Positions 27,455 to 40,600 of a stretch of 64,000 bases of DNA are shown in pieces; position 1 is the stretch's first letter, and every line of letters begins with the position of its first letter. Below the pieces are notes generated by a model. It saw only the letters and a list, made by a program, of their open reading frames with translations. It did not search any database and was not told where the DNA came from. Source of the DNA: Mesostigma viride (Eukaryota > Streptophyta > Mesostigmatophyceae > Mesostigmatales > Mesostigmataceae); contig RPFO01000164.1 of assembly GCA_009746045.1 (NCBI GenBank), forward strand, positions 1,314,996-1,378,995. Direction: 5' to 3'. The translations under genes were made by a program, and so were the position numbers.

Positions 27455-27600
27455 GATTGCTGCTGTGGCATGCCTCTGGCATGAAGGAGAAAGGGGGTCT
27501 CTGCCCTTTCTTCCTGTTGTGCACATACAGGCCGGGATTAAAAGCACTCCGGTGCTCCGTGACTCCCCAACGTTCGGGAACACGAGTTTAATTAATTACT
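27455..27600 (+). mobile_element. LINE 3' end, copy in plus orientation
   Basis: The same 3' sequence inverted: GGCATGCCTCTGGCATGAAG, then GGTCTCTGCCCTTTC, GGGATTAAAAGCACTCCGGT, the stem-loop at 27552-27583 and the tail GAGTTTAATTAATTAC. One stem arm has diverged (GGGAACAC for GGGAGCAC). With copy 2 it forms a head-to-head pair spanning about 570 bp. Confidence 0.75.
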
Positions 27601-27984
27601 ACGTAACTAGGGTCACGTACTGCAGGGCGCCTACCGCCCGCCCCATCCACGGGAAAAGGCTAGCTGGGCCCCCACCAGTGTTCTTCACCTTCAGTGACAT
27701 CGCAGCTCGAGTTCTGTTCCGAGCTCTTGCCGCAAGAAGCTAGCAAACACCCCCTGGTTGCTTCATGACGACGACCTGATGCCGGGCAGCCCAGCATGCT
27801 GCGGTAATGCCGCGACTCTAGTGGCCCGACTGCATCCACCACAAGGATCCAGCCCCAATCGATCTAAGCGCCAATGACATGCATACTGGCAGGGCGGGGA
27901 CCTTAATGTCAACAACAGACTGTGGAAGCCCCCCTGGGCTCCCCCGGGATAGATTGGCATTCAAGCTAGTTGTCTAGATGGGGG

Positions 27985-28386
27985 CAATTAATTGATTAAT
28001 TAATATTAGATCGACTCGTGCTCCCGTTGGGGAGTCACGGAGCACCGAAGTGCTTTTAATCCCTGTGTGTGCACAACAGGAGAAAGGGCAGAGACCCCCA
28101 GTCTCCTTCATGCCTAAGGCATGCCACAGCTGCATTCGGGCACGCTAGCTAAATTAACGGACACGCTAACGATCTGGCAATCTGTGGGTGCAATAAGACC
28201 CATGTGAGCATGGCATAACAAGGAGCGTGGGCAAGTAATCTGATCATAGCCATGCAGGACGTAGCATGGCTGTACTAGGACTAAGCTAAGGCTATGGCTG
28301 GTTATGCGTTAGCGGTGCACGTGACTAGGTATGTTGGCACAGCTAGGCAAACATTCTAAGCATGGCTGCCATAGCGGCAGTGACTA
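27985..28386 (-). mobile_element. LINE 3' end, copy 3 (minus orientation)
   Basis: Tail AATTAATTGATTAATTAATA, stem-loop at 28018-28045, then CTTTTAATCCCTGTGTGTGC and GGAGAAAGGGCAGAGACCCC. Very similar to copy 4 over its first 290 bp, including GGTGCAATAAGACCCATGTG, so these are the youngest pair. Beyond about 28300 the two diverge. It is a 5'-truncated insertion next to the longer copy 4. Confidence 0.8.
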
Positions 28387-29900
28387 CCAATTAATTAATT
28401 AATTAAACTCGTGCTCCAATTGGGGAGTCACGGAGCACCGAAGGGCTTTTAATCCCTGTGCGTGCACAACAGGAGAAAGGGCAGAGACCCCCAGACTCCT
28501 TCATGCCTAAGGCATGCCACAGCTGCACTCGGGCGCGCTAGCTAAACGGACACGCTAACGATCCGGCAATTTGTGGGTGCAATAAGACCCATGTGAGCAT
28601 GGCATAACAAGGAGCGTGGGCAAGGAATCTGGTCATAGCCAGGACGTAGCATATGGCTTTACAAGGACTAAGCTAAGGCACGACTACCAATGGATACAAG
28701 CTAGGGCTATTGCAAGCTACTCTAGCCCGCTGGGCCGGGGCGTCCACATCTTGTGGTTGAGCATCAGGTCCCCGCCCCTCCAGTACACCTTGGGCTTCTG
28801 GGGGTCCTGCTTATGGCGGAGGTATTCCGGCCACAGGTCGCGTCGCTGCTGCTGCTGAGTGGGGGTCAGGTCGTCGTCCAGCGTCCAGGTGAGGTCGTGC
28901 AACCTCTTGCGACGAGAGAGAAACCGCTGCTTAGATATCCTCAGGGGAGAGGAAGGTGATCGAGCAGGACTGGTGGGGCAGCCGCCTTGTCCTGGCATGA
29001 GTGGGGAAGGCGGTGGCACCCTCGCAGTTCTACCTCACCTACCAGGCCCATGCGGGTAAGAAGCTGGTTCTTGAGCTCGTCAGCAAGGGAGGTTGACGTC
29101 TCACCTGGCTTCTGGGGGAAGCGGCGCAGCAGGTGCCACTCGACACTCGCGGCGAGTGCGGTCGGTGACCTCCCGTTGCTGGGCCTGGCGGTGGTCCTCC
29201 AGCTCCTGGAGCTTTGTGGCGATGGCGTCAGTGGTGGAGGCGGTCGCTGATCGCAGCAGGTCCGCGTAGGAGAGCGGCGGGAGGTCGCCAGCATCCTGCC
29301 GGGGTGGCTGGGATGCGATGGTGGCCGTCTGCTCCGCTATCTTTGGGACCTGTGCGGCCAGGGCCTTGGTGTGGGCGGTGATGGCTTCAAGCTTCTTCAT
29401 GAGCACGCCGCACTTGCCCTGCACCTGGTTAAGGCGAGAGACAAGTGCAGCGTGCGTTTCCGATGCCTGCGCCGCGGTGTGTAGCGCCGTGAACTGGGGT
29501 TGTAGCTTGTGGACGACCCGGGTTTCCACATTGGAGACCCGGGCCTCCACCGTGTTGAGCGTGGTGTTCAGCCATGTCATCTTCTCGGCCAGCGCGGCCA
29601 TGTCACGTGCTCCTCCAGCACTGCGCGGATGTCATCCTTGCAGAGGGAGGCCTGGAGACGATGGGGCTGCCGGCTGTGCGGGGGCTGGGGCTCTGAGCGC
29701 TCTGCTGATGTCGCCGAGGCTGCGCTGGTAGCTGGTAAGCAGGCGTTGGCGTGGTTCGTCAGAAGTGTAGCTCTAGCCAGGACGTGTCGCGGTAGTCGAT
29801 AGCCGCCCCCCCCTTGTGGGGCACGAAGAGCTTCCGTTCCTGTGCGAGGAACTGGAGAACCATTGTCCAGGCCCACACGCCAGCCCCTATGGGCAAGCCC
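28387..29900 (-). mobile_element. LINE copy 4: ORF1 remnant joined to 3' end
   Basis: On the minus strand an ORF1-like region (29601-28745) runs into about 350 bp of the shared LINE 3' sequence, ending in the stem-loop at 28411-28438 and tail AATTAATTAATTAATT at 28389-28406. No ORF2 (endonuclease/RT) separates ORF1 from the 3' end. The element is either internally deleted or an ORF1-only derivative comparable to mammalian HAL1. The 5' limit is taken near the poly-C run at about 29890-29920 and is uncertain. Confidence 0.65.
28745..29601 (-). pseudogene. L1-type ORF1 protein remnant
   Basis: Starts MAALAEKMTWLNTTLNTVEA with heptad-like pattern typical of the ORF1p coiled coil (about residues 1-110). 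A frameshift near 29130 leads to RRFPQKPGETSTSLADELKN and MGLVGEVELRGCHRLP, resembling the ORF1p RNA-recognition region. A second shift near 28960 leads to SRRKRLHDLTWTLDDDLTPT followed by QQQQRRDLWPEY and KVYWRGGDLM. The DDLTPxQQxxRRxLWP motif marks the L1 ORF1p C-terminal domain, an RNA-binding chaperone of the LINE particle. Two frameshifts mean it is not functional as read. Confidence 0.75.
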
Positions 29901-30912
29901 CCCCCCCCCCCTCCCAGGAGGAAGGGGCGCTTTGCTGAGTAGAGTAGCTAGGATCCTTCTATAGATTAGTTTAGCGTTAGCTTAGTTAGTTTTCGCGGCT
30001 CCGTTCACCCCCAACCACCAGCGATGGAATACGTGCTACATGATCTCCCAACGGATTCATCTTATAATTTAATATTAAATTTTAATAGTTATCAATTTTA
30101 GAGCTGACCAGTACCAAGTGAGACAACCATCGTACTCGATCCATGACATGCATGCCCATGTGCATGCACGCTTGCGATTACTCACTTATACAGGGTACGT
30201 CCGGTCGCCCGCACATCTCAGAAAGGTCATAAGGTAAGATTCCAAGCTAGCATGTGCTTGCGCAACAGACGAACCACTAGGGAGCACATGCAAAAGTAAA
30301 CCAGGCTAATTAGTCAACTAAGCCTAGGACAAAAAAAAAATGTAGCAGTTCGCCATTGGGTTTGTAGCGATGAGTCCTTCACGCTGCCATAACCCATCCA
30401 TTCACCTACATGTTATACAACACTGTCTGCCTGGAAGCTAGCTGTGTAACAGAGCTGTTTCATAAGTAGGATTCTAGAGCTCTTCACTATTTATTTCGCT
30501 TTGACGATATCCCAAACACACGCCAAAACCCAGAATACAAATCGTGTACCTGTAAAAGCAGGCCACATGGCGATTAGCCAGCAAGTGGTTAGCTGCAACT
30601 ACAGGTACATATTCGTCTCACTTGATGTAAATTTGTCACAATGAAGCAGACTGGAGCCGCTGGCTCTTGTTTCCATGAAGTGATCTTTGCATATTCCATG
30701 GCACAAAGATTGCCTCTCAGCCCAGACAACGCTTTGTCCAGCTCTTGATGTCTGCACAGTTGCTACCAAGGTAGCGCATGTCCAGAGCAGTGGGCCCACG
30801 GCGCCCACTGCAATCAGCCCCACCCAGAAATGCCAGACACACACGCTAGTATGCTGGGGCATCCATAAACTGGGGCAGGCCAAAACCCAGAATAACAAGG
30901 CGCAGCACACAC
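29901..30912. other. No gene recognised
   Basis: AT-richer than its neighbours. A minus frame at 30599-30925 with hydrophobic stretches was examined and could not be tied to a family or to clear splice sites. Confidence 0.35.
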
Positions 30913-31256
30913 AGTGAAAGAGCATTCACTGAACGGAGCAATGTCGATAATGTACATGCCTCCAGAGTGGCTCAAAACCACAGCAGGCTGCCCGTCGCAA
31001 CTTCTAGCAATGTCCACATATGGTACAACTCTTCGACGCACGCCCTGTGCGCTGGCTTTCGAAACCCGTGACAGTAATAAAATGACAGACACCGTGCACC
31101 CAGTGCAGCAAAGTTAAGTTTCCCCGTTTGTACCCCATTTTCTGCACAAAAGAAAAGCAGGCGGTCCCCAGGTGCTAGCGCCACATCCAGCACGAAGGGT
31201 GTCATGCCACGCGATTTCACAGGCACCCTGGGCGCTCCTTTTCTCAAGACGTCGTG
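30913..31256 (-). CDS. Two candidate exons of an unassigned protein
   Basis: Exons 31134-31256 and 30913-31044 have AG/GT borders and phase 0 throughout. They read HDVLRKGAPRVPVKSRG, MTPFVLDVALAPGDRLLFFC and AENG, then GVRRRVVPYVDIARSCDG and QPAVVLSHSGGMYIIDIAPF. The two similar segments (FVLDVALAPGD..LLFFCAENG; YVDIARSCDG..AVVLSHSGG) look like beta-propeller blades, but this is a guess by eye. No start or stop was found. They lie 360 bp beyond the phosphodiesterase stop, on the same strand and in compatible phase. They could be a separate gene, or extra 3' exons if the phosphodiesterase transcript is spliced at CCATCTAAG/gtgaac instead of ending. Confidence 0.35.
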
Positions 31257-31616
31257 CTGTCCCCACGGCAGCCTTGAACAACAATTTTTACTTCCTCAAA
31301 TGCTGGCCTCGTATGGGCATCTTGGTCCAGATGTCTTCAACACTTTCGTTGTTATGGCACATGGCCAGGATTTTCATGCGCTGGCATCCGCTTGGCATCT
31401 TGGCTGCGATGCCGGTAATGCCATCGTCATCATGGCAGTTGTTGGGGAGTGTTGTTACGCTGGCATCCTTAGGGCACCTTGTTTGGCTATCCTTAATGCC
31501 AGCGTCCTCACGGTGCCTTGGTCAGGATGTCTTTAAAAACGCAATCGCGATGATTGCCCAAGGCACTTCATGCTGCCTCACGGTACCTTACCCAAAGTTT
31601 CCTTACGCTGGCATCC

Positions 31617-34600
31617 TCAGTTCACCTTAGATGGGATGTCCTTAATACCAGCGTCCACGAGGGAGGCCCAGAAGGAGCGGTTCACGACGGCCGCATCCAC
31701 CAGCAGCGAGGTCTTGGGGAAGATGTAGGCAAACGTCTCGTACATGGGGAGCACGATGTACTCGTAAAAGCCGAGCTGTCACACGATCAAGGTGGGTGGG
31801 TGGGTAGGTGGGTGGGTGGGTGGGTGGGTGGGTGGGTGGGTGGGTGGGTGGGTGGGTGGGTGGGTGGGTGGGTGGGTGGGTGGGTGGGTGGGTGGGTGGG
31901 TGGGTGGGTGGGTGGGTGGGTGGGTGGGTGGGTGGGTGGGTGGGTGGGTGGGTGGGTGGGTGGGTGGGTGGGTGAGTACATGGGATGGTTGGTTGGTGCA
32001 TCAGTTGGTGGGGTTATTGGATGTATGGGGGTATGGGTGGGTAAGTGGGGGCGTGGACGAGTGTGGATGGTTGGAGGGGAGGGGTGGTGGCAGTTGGGTG
32101 GATGGAGTGGATTGGGGGGGTACCATGGATGGGTGGTTGGCTCGGGTGGTCGGCAGAAGGGTGCATGGACGGGGGGCAGTGAGGCGTAGGGGGGTGACAT
32201 TGGGGGGAGGGGGAGAGGTAAGTAATCCATCCATGGAGGCGAGTAATAAAAAATCGAACAAGATGTCACGAATTTCGAAGGTATTTCCGGATAGCAAGGC
32301 AAGTGCTGCACACACGTACATGCCCAACAGCATCAAGGCATCTGCAAGGAAGCCGCAACATGTCTTCCTGGCGCATCCACCGTTAAGGGAGAGGACGCCC
32401 TCTTTCACAAACCTAACTGGACCCTCTCAGTATATATTCAGATAGTTAATCGATAGTTAAAACGATGTCGTGGGGTGCCTGCCTATCTGAAGTGGGGCAC
32501 AACCAGGTTTTATAACGGTAGTACATTAGCAGTATTTATATATAGCATGGGTGATGATGCGGTGCATATCTGCGCTTGGGGAACATGGGCGTTGTCGGGT
32601 CCACGAAGGGGGACACAACCAGGTTTCATCTTGGTGCTATTTATGGATACAACGGACGGGAATGACAATATAAAGCGTACCTGTGACTTGGGCACATTGG
32701 CACTGTCGCGGTCCATGAAGGGGGACACGGGCAGGCCAAGCGCCTTCTCCTTGTCCCCTTGCAGGTAGAACTCCTCCATGATCGCGCGGCACCAGTGCAG
32801 GTGCAACGAGCGGTATTTGGCCGAGTGGCTGCACACACACACATTGACGGCCAGGGGGGGCAACAATTGGTGGGCACATGGCTAATGGGCATGCGGTTAC
32901 TGGGCATGTGACTAGTGGGCACGCAGCTAGTGGGCACATCATTTAGTGGGCAGCACCATTAGCACCAATCTACTTGTTTGAGGATCGCAGCATCAGCTGA
33001 AAAACAAGCATGGTGGCACGGGGGTACATGCCTGCATAGGCATGGGGGTACATGCCTGCATAGGCAGAGTCTGTTCTCGTCTTTAGTGTCGAGAGAAACT
33101 ATGCGACCAAACAGCAAATTATAGGACAACTAGAATGGAGCGCATATCATGCCGGCTTATGTATAAACCATCAGCCAATCATTCCAGGATAACCTACCCA
33201 GCGTAGGCTACCCTCAGCCCAAACTGCAGCACAAGACTGCAACTTCCATTCATCGCGGCACATGGGCAAACCCTTCAAGCTTACTCCTGCGCATGTACCC
33301 GATCACAGCCACCTCAGTTGGGCGCACAACTACCACGGGGGCAGCCCCATGACGATAGCTAGCGGGTATTTCTACCCCACGTACCCGATGTCGGCCACCT
33401 TGAGCGCAAACTGCATCAGCAACAGGCGGTCCTGCTCCTTGAGGGGGCCGGTCAGGCTATTGGCGCTGATGCGGCGCGACTCGCTGTCGCCTGGATGAGT
33501 GGGTGGGAGGGAGGGAGGGAGGGAGGGAGGGAGGAGGGAGGGAGGGAGGGAGGAGGAGGGAGGGAGGAGGGAGGGAGGGAGGGAGGGGGAGGGAGGGAGG
33601 GAGGGAGGGAGGGAGGGAGGGAGGGAGGGAGGGAGGGAGGGAGGGAGGGAGGGAGGGAGGGAGGGAGGGAGGGAGGGAGGGAGGGAGGGAGGGAGGGAGG
33701 GAGGAGGGAGGGAGGGAGGGAGGGAGGGAGGGAGGGAGGGAGGAGGGAGGGAGGGAGGGAGGAGGGAGGGAGGGAGGGAGGGAGGGAGGGAGGGAGGGAG
33801 GGAGGGAGGGAGGAGGGAGGGAGGGAGGGAGGGAGGGAGGGAGGGAGGGAGGGAGGAAAGATTGTGACATGGTTAGATGCATGAGAAAAGGAGACAAAGC
33901 GTCGCAGCACGAAAATCGGAAATAAACTGCACTCCTGATACACTTCGGAAATACATTGGAACAGAGGCATTGGCCTAGCTTGCAGGAACGTGCGTGGTAG
34001 CGCACAGCAGGTCCCCATGCAGCGAGGCGCTTCCATCGCCATCATTCGCCATCACTGATCCTGGCTGAGCCCAACCCGCCCCTCACCTCGCCCATCCCAC
34101 CCCTAACCTAGCCCATCGCACCCCTCACCTTCGCCAGGTGTCCCCGTGTCGGATGGCGGGGGCGTGTTGATACCCGTGATAAGCCCCCTCGGGTCGTGCG
34201 CGGCCACCCACGGGCGGAAGAACCGCTGCCGCGCCTTGAGCAGGTCCAGCAGCTCAAAGTGGCGCTTGAGGTCAGAGGAAAGGACAGTCTCGATGACCAC
34301 GTGGCGGACCGCAGTCACCTCTTCCTCGCGCATGTTGCACATGAAGTTGAACTCGGGCCGCTGCAGGAGCAGGTACGCCTGCGTCAGGTGGTGGTTCTCG
34401 AGCGGGGACTTGTCGTTGTAGAGGAGCGACAGGTGGTTGTGCGAGCGACGCAGGAAGTCATTGTTGACTGCGAGGAGGGGGAATGGCATTGTTCAAGTGG
34501 CGGCCGTTGGGTGGGATGGAATGGCGGGGTGGGAGGCATATATGCAAGGTATAGTGATTCTGGTAAGGCACAAGTGGTGGGAATCAATGACAGGGTTGAC

Positions 34601-37600
34601 AATTTCCTGTTTTTTTTCTGCTCGGGACGCAGAAAACATGCGTATGTTCTTAGGTGGCACTGGTCAACCCTGATCGGCCAATAAGAAATCGCCAATTTTC
34701 ACCAAGCCCCCCTGCCCATGGTCTGGCGATGCGACCAGCATGGCAATAGACGGCCTGATGGGAGCGAGGTGGATCCTTGGTGGCACAACCAGGTAACCAG
34801 CCGCACGCATCCGACACATGGAACCAAGTGCCAGGGGCCGTTAAGGACCAGAAACCGACCACGAAAGTCACGCAGCAGCGATGTGACACAGGGCAAGATG
34901 CCCAAGCCGGTTCCTGCAACGGCCAGAAAGCAATGTTTGCGCAACAAGAAGGCATGCTTGTTGGGATACAACTGCTATGCTACTATGGGTTATAGACAGC
35001 TTCTTACACAAGTGGTACCCAGCGTGGCCCGCATACACAGAAGGCGACATGTGCCGAAGGAGACGTACCCCCCGGGTGGTTGTAGTCGTGGATGAGGGCG
35101 CCAAGCATGCAGGCGAGCACGTCGATGGGCATCATCAGCTTGATGAGCTGTGGTTAAGGCAACAAAACAAAAGGGCAAAGAGGCAAACTGTCAGGGCCGT
35201 TGGTCCATTTTATAGCCCACGTAGAACACACCATCCATCGCAGCGTTGGGCACATACACAGCTTGGTGAGCTTTGGTCAGCGCACGACACATCAAGCGGC
35301 TACAGTCAAGTTATGAGCCCAGGGGCACCACACACCATCCGCCCCAGCGATGGGCGTCGATGGAGGAGCTAGTGGGGGTTGTCCGCCGAGGGTCAGGGCA
35401 CATGGCCGAGGAGCGGCACCGCAGATGAAAGGTAACCGTGACTTGGTCAGAACTGAGGAGCTTTTACCAGAAAACGTTAAATTGCCACGGTAGGTAAATG
35501 AGTGCCAGCGAACACTATCAGTACACAGAAAATTGTCCGTCCGAGCGAGGCAGACAACTAGGGACATTATGGGTCAAGAGCGGCAGCCGGGCCCACCGCC
35601 GCCACCACCATGCGCGGTGGACAGTCCCCATTCGCAAGGAGGGAGGCAAGGAGGACCACAGGGATGCTCCTGCACCGGCAGCCAGGGAGCTCACACTAGC
35701 ACACCAGTCCCACACAAGAGCCACCCAAGAACCGCTCAGCATATGGATGGCCCAGGACCCACACTCGGGCCACCATTACCACCACTAGCGCTGCCTGCCT
35801 GCCTGCCACAGCCCTTGCTAAGTGCTGACTGCCAGAACCCCCATGGGCTGCTGACTGCCACAGCCCCTGCTACCTGCTGCCTGCTGCCTGCTGCCTGCTG
35901 CCTGCTGCCTGCTGCCTGCTGCCTGCTGCCTGCTGCCTGCTGCCTGCTGCCTGCTGCCTGCTGCCTGCTGCCTGCTGCCTGCTGCCTGCTGCCTGCTGCC
36001 TGCTGCCCGCTGCCTGCTGCCCACTGCCCATTGTCTGCCACAACCCCTGCTACCCGCTGCCCGCTGCATGCCTGCGGCGCTCACCCCGGATGACTGCAGC
36101 ATGAAGTAGAGGTTGCTGGTGACGTCCGCCATGTGCACGTTGGAGTGGTAGGGGTTGGGCAGCGCCACCTTGTCCATGTGGCGCAGGAATGCCAGCAGCT
36201 TGCCCTCGTCCAATGAGAAGCGAGAGATGAGGTCAAGGTTGCGCAAGAGCACGTAGCCGATCGCGCTCAGGGGGCGGTTGCCAGTGCTGGGGAGGCAAAA
36301 TGAGGCGAGATGGGAGAGAAGGGGAGAGAGGGGAGAAACAGAAAGATTTATGAAACAGGGAGCGACAAGGGGGGGGTGAGAAGGGTTAAGTCATCATAGA
36401 GGAAACGACATAAGGGAGTAAAGGCAAGGGAAACAGACGCGTAAACTAGGCAGACATGAAAAAATAGCTGAGCTGTGGGGGACCAAGCGGACGGTTTCAC
36501 ACAGCAAAGACTTGCGCATGCTAAGATATGGTTTTAAGATATTATACATCTACTTTACTACTTTAGCCGTGTGAGCCCATCCCCGACTATTGGGAGCACC
36601 CTAAGTACCCAACCAATCCGAAAGGAGGAACTTACTGCCGGGCCAATTAGCGGGCGGGTCCCCAAGCTACGTCCTATATTCAGGTGCAATACACTAAAAA
36701 TCGGGATGCACGCGGGTTGGTTGCTTGCTTGGATAGCAAAACACGGGTTGCGCGTGCGTTAAAGGGCTGCTTGGACTGCCCTTTGGGGCTGGGCGGAGCC
36801 CGCGGGTGATACGAGTCAACAAGTATGCTTGTGATTCCTGGATGGCTTGCCGTGTGTGCGCCACGCTGGCAGGGTGGGGGGGGGGGGAAGATCTGCGAAA
36901 CCAACGGGGCAGGCCACGTGGGCGAGTTGATTGCAGCGACAGGATCTGCGGGATACTCCAGCGATGGGCACCGCAGACGCATGCAATGTGACAGGCGCAC
37001 ACTAGTGCAGGGAGAAACAAACACACGCATACGAGTGCACACGCTGGGGTTGTATCCTTGACACGGGTGCACGTGCGAGGGGTGGCATCCTTGACACGAG
37101 TGCACATGCTGGGGGTTGCATCCTTGACACGAGTGCACATGCGAGGGGTGGCATCCTTGACACGAGTGCAGTACAGGTGCGCGTACTAGTGCAGTTGCAG
37201 GGAGAAATCTGTCATCCCATACAAGGCTCTCCATGGGTTTCCCAAAATGCCGTGGCCATGGGGCCTTTGTCAAGGAAAAGAGGCATGTGGCCGGTTGTCT
37301 CATTATTATGGTGCCACCTGGCTCCGATTGCGTGGCACGTACTGGGACGTATTTTCTGATTTGGCACGCCGCAAAGGTGAAAACCATTTGCGTTCAGTGC
37401 CGGTCCGCGGAAAACGCGATCTGCAAATGAATCCAGGCCGGAATCGAACTGGGGACCTCTCGCACCAACTTTTGGGACGTATGTCACCATGTGCCACGTG
37501 GCGTTAAGCTGGACGTGCATACCTAACATGGCTACCAACGGAAGGTGACTGGCGGTTTTGTAATCTGCGTCATGTGCGAAATCAGTGAGAAGAGTCGCTG

Positions 37601-40600
37601 CGAGGCTACAGGCTGTGCAGCCAAGCCACCATTGACCTGTGATGGAAGGTACACCAAACGCCTGTGCTTTCGGGAGCTACAATACGCCAGCAACACTGTA
37701 GTACGCCATCCAACACTGTAGTCCACCATGCAACACTGTAGTACACCATGCAACACTGTAGTACGCCATGCAACACTGTAGTACGCCATGCAACACTGTA
37801 GTACGCTATGCAACACTGTAGTACGCCATGCAACACTGTAGTCCACCATGCAACACAGTAGTACGCCATGCAACACTGTAGTCCACCATGCAACACTGTA
37901 GTACGCCATGCAACACTGTAGTACACCATGCAACACTGTAGTCCACCATGCAACACTGCAGTACGCCATGCAATAATGTAGTATTGAGTATGCACGCAAG
38001 GGCCTGCCAACCAGACCCTGCCACTGCCCCGACTACTCCACAACACAACAAGTGACAAGCGTTAGCTGCGCACAGGTATAACACGTGCGACGTGCGTCAC
38101 ATGCCGATGCAAGCAAGTGCACGAATGGCGCCATCTGCTCATACCTTGCGGCAAGCTCCACCACTTCGAAATTCTGCGACACCGACGCCACAGGGGACGA
38201 TCGGTTGTGCGCCCCAGGACCCAGTTGGCGATGACCAGCCACACGCAGCAACAAACAGGTAGAGATGCCAGCAGAAGCAATGTCAATACGCCATCCACGT
38301 GACAAGATATAGGCACTGCGCGTCACCAGCATCTCACAGAACACTTTTCCAGGCGAAAAGGCACTATGGGGGACCAACAGGGTAGCTGAGCTGAGGGTGA
38401 AACCCGGTGAACAGGGTGGTGGGATTTACTGTGGTAAGGTGGGAGGAAAAGGGGGGAGGTCGCAACCATGTGCAGAACACCAAAGCATCGGTCGCCAGGG
38501 CTTTGAAGGCAATAAAACGCGTTGAGCCGTTCTTGCATCCTCAGCACTCATACCCCTGCTCCCCCTCCCTCCTTGGAGAGGGGGTGGTCCCGGTGTCATC
38601 ACATTCCTGGGACCACGCACACACACCCACCCACGTGCCGGCCTTGCACCGCACGCTGTACCTGCTCAACCCCCTATACCCAACTCTCCCTCCCCGACTC
38701 CCGCCCCCCACTCACCCACGTGCCGGCCTTGGACAGCATGCGCCGGATATTCTCCGTGTTGTAGTCCTCAAGCGCGTTCGGGATGGGCTTCAGCGCGCTG
38801 CCCTGCGCGAGGAAGAGCGCGTTCAAGTCCAGCGACGCCGCCCCCAGCTCCCGCACGCGCCGCCCCCTCGGCACATGACTCTCATCCCCGCTGTGACGCG
38901 AGTGCCCGCTGCTTTCCAAGTCGGCCTCCAGCGCCGCATCCACGTCGATCACACGCAAGGCGTCTGACACTTGCGTCAGCGTGCTGTTCGGAAGCCACTG
39001 ATCCACATCGGATTCGAGAGCCGTGCGGCGACGGCGACCCTCGGGGGAGCCAACAATGTCGGCACCTCCCCCGCCGCAGACCCCATGGCCACCGTTTCCT
39101 TCGCCCGCTCCCTTCCCCATGCTGTTCTCGCGCCGCAGGCTTGGGATGCGGCGGTAATTGCCAGCGCGCGCGCCCACCACCTCCATTGTTGGGGGTGACC
39201 CTGGCGCCCCGTGCGGGGGCCGTGCCAGCTGGATGCCCATCGGCAAATGCAGGTCCATCGCGAGAAGCTCTTGAAGGAAGCGGACGACGTCGGGGGAGAG
39301 CGGGACACTCCCGGCCTCCACGGACGCCAGCAGCATGGACACTGTCTCCATGGGGGTCTTGGCCAGCCTTCGCTCGGCCATGAACAAGCGGCGAAGCGCG
39401 TCCCTGCCAGACCCCTGCTTGTCCCCCGCGTAGGTGCCATGGCCAGAAGTATCGCCCCCGTTCGAGCCCGTCGCCTGGCCACCACCATGGCCGCTGGCCC
39501 CATAGCGCATCATCTCTCGGGCCTCCTGTTGAAGCAGGTTCCACGAGTGAGTGCGGGAGACGGTGCCCAGGGTGCCCCCCGCATGGCTATGGTCCATCAT
39601 GCTCAGCGGGTGGCCCAAGTCCTGTGTCGAAGGGGTCTCTCTGGGTGTGGTCAGGGAGCTGGATGCGTGGGGGGGGGCGGCTGCCTTGCGCTGCGGGTCG
39701 GCGAAGCGCACGGGGACGGAAAAGGCGCAAGAAAAGGAGCATGTGAAAAGGCATAAGGAATGCATGTGGGCGGGAGCGTACAGAGGGAAAAGCCCTACTA
39801 ACCCTACTCGAATGGTACATAAAAGAACGCGATCGTCGTTCTTCTAATTTGGGTAACCATTTCTTACAAAGCCAAGTAAAACTATGTATGAGTACAGATA
39901 CACAAAAATTGTCGCATCAGGCACCGACGGCTGCCGCGGACACCACCAGGCTGGGGTCCTTCACTCCGACGGTCCACCGGGCTATGCATGGCGTCGGCGG
40001 TCCCCGGCATCCACCGGCTCCTTGACCCACCTCCACAGACCATGGCCAAACATCCACAACCCATTTATAACCCCGCATGCAGGCCAAATTGATCCACTTG
40101 AATTCTCCGACCATGGGTTGGGGCTAGAAGTATACCAGCCTACGTGCGCAGGCCGCACTCTTTTGGCTCAAGTATGCCAGCCTAAAAGCGCAGGCTTTTC
40201 CTTTTGGTTCAAGTACACAAGCCTACGTGCGCGGGCCATTCGTGGTTCAAGTATACTAGCCTACGCTGGCACTTGAAGCGTACCCGGCCATGCAACCACG
40301 TACCCTGCACAAGAGCCACAACGCGGCCGCGAGCACAACGAATGTGAAGATGCTGCGCTGGTAGTCTGCCTCTGCGTACAGCTCCTCCCACGACTCGTAC
40401 TTTGCACCGGAGAGCGCGGGCAGCGCGATCAGCAGCGCGAACATCGTGGCCACCACCGCCACCCAGATGAGTGGCCGCCGCAGCACAGGCCAGAAGAGCT
40501 GGCAGAAGAGGATGGTGACGACCGCCTCCAGGTAGGAGCAGTGCGCAAACTCCTGTTCGTGGGGGGGAGTGGGGAAGGGGATAAAGTATGATGGGTAGGT

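Noticed and set aside
31172..31630. Plus-strand frame of about 150 codons
   Set aside because: It overlaps the minus-strand PDE final exon and candidate exons, and consists of diverged short repeats (GCTGGCATCCTTAGGGCACC type).
37400..37520. Possible tRNA on the minus strand (box B-like GTTCGATTCC)
   Set aside because: No matching acceptor stem and the T-stem does not pair properly; only the box B word is present.
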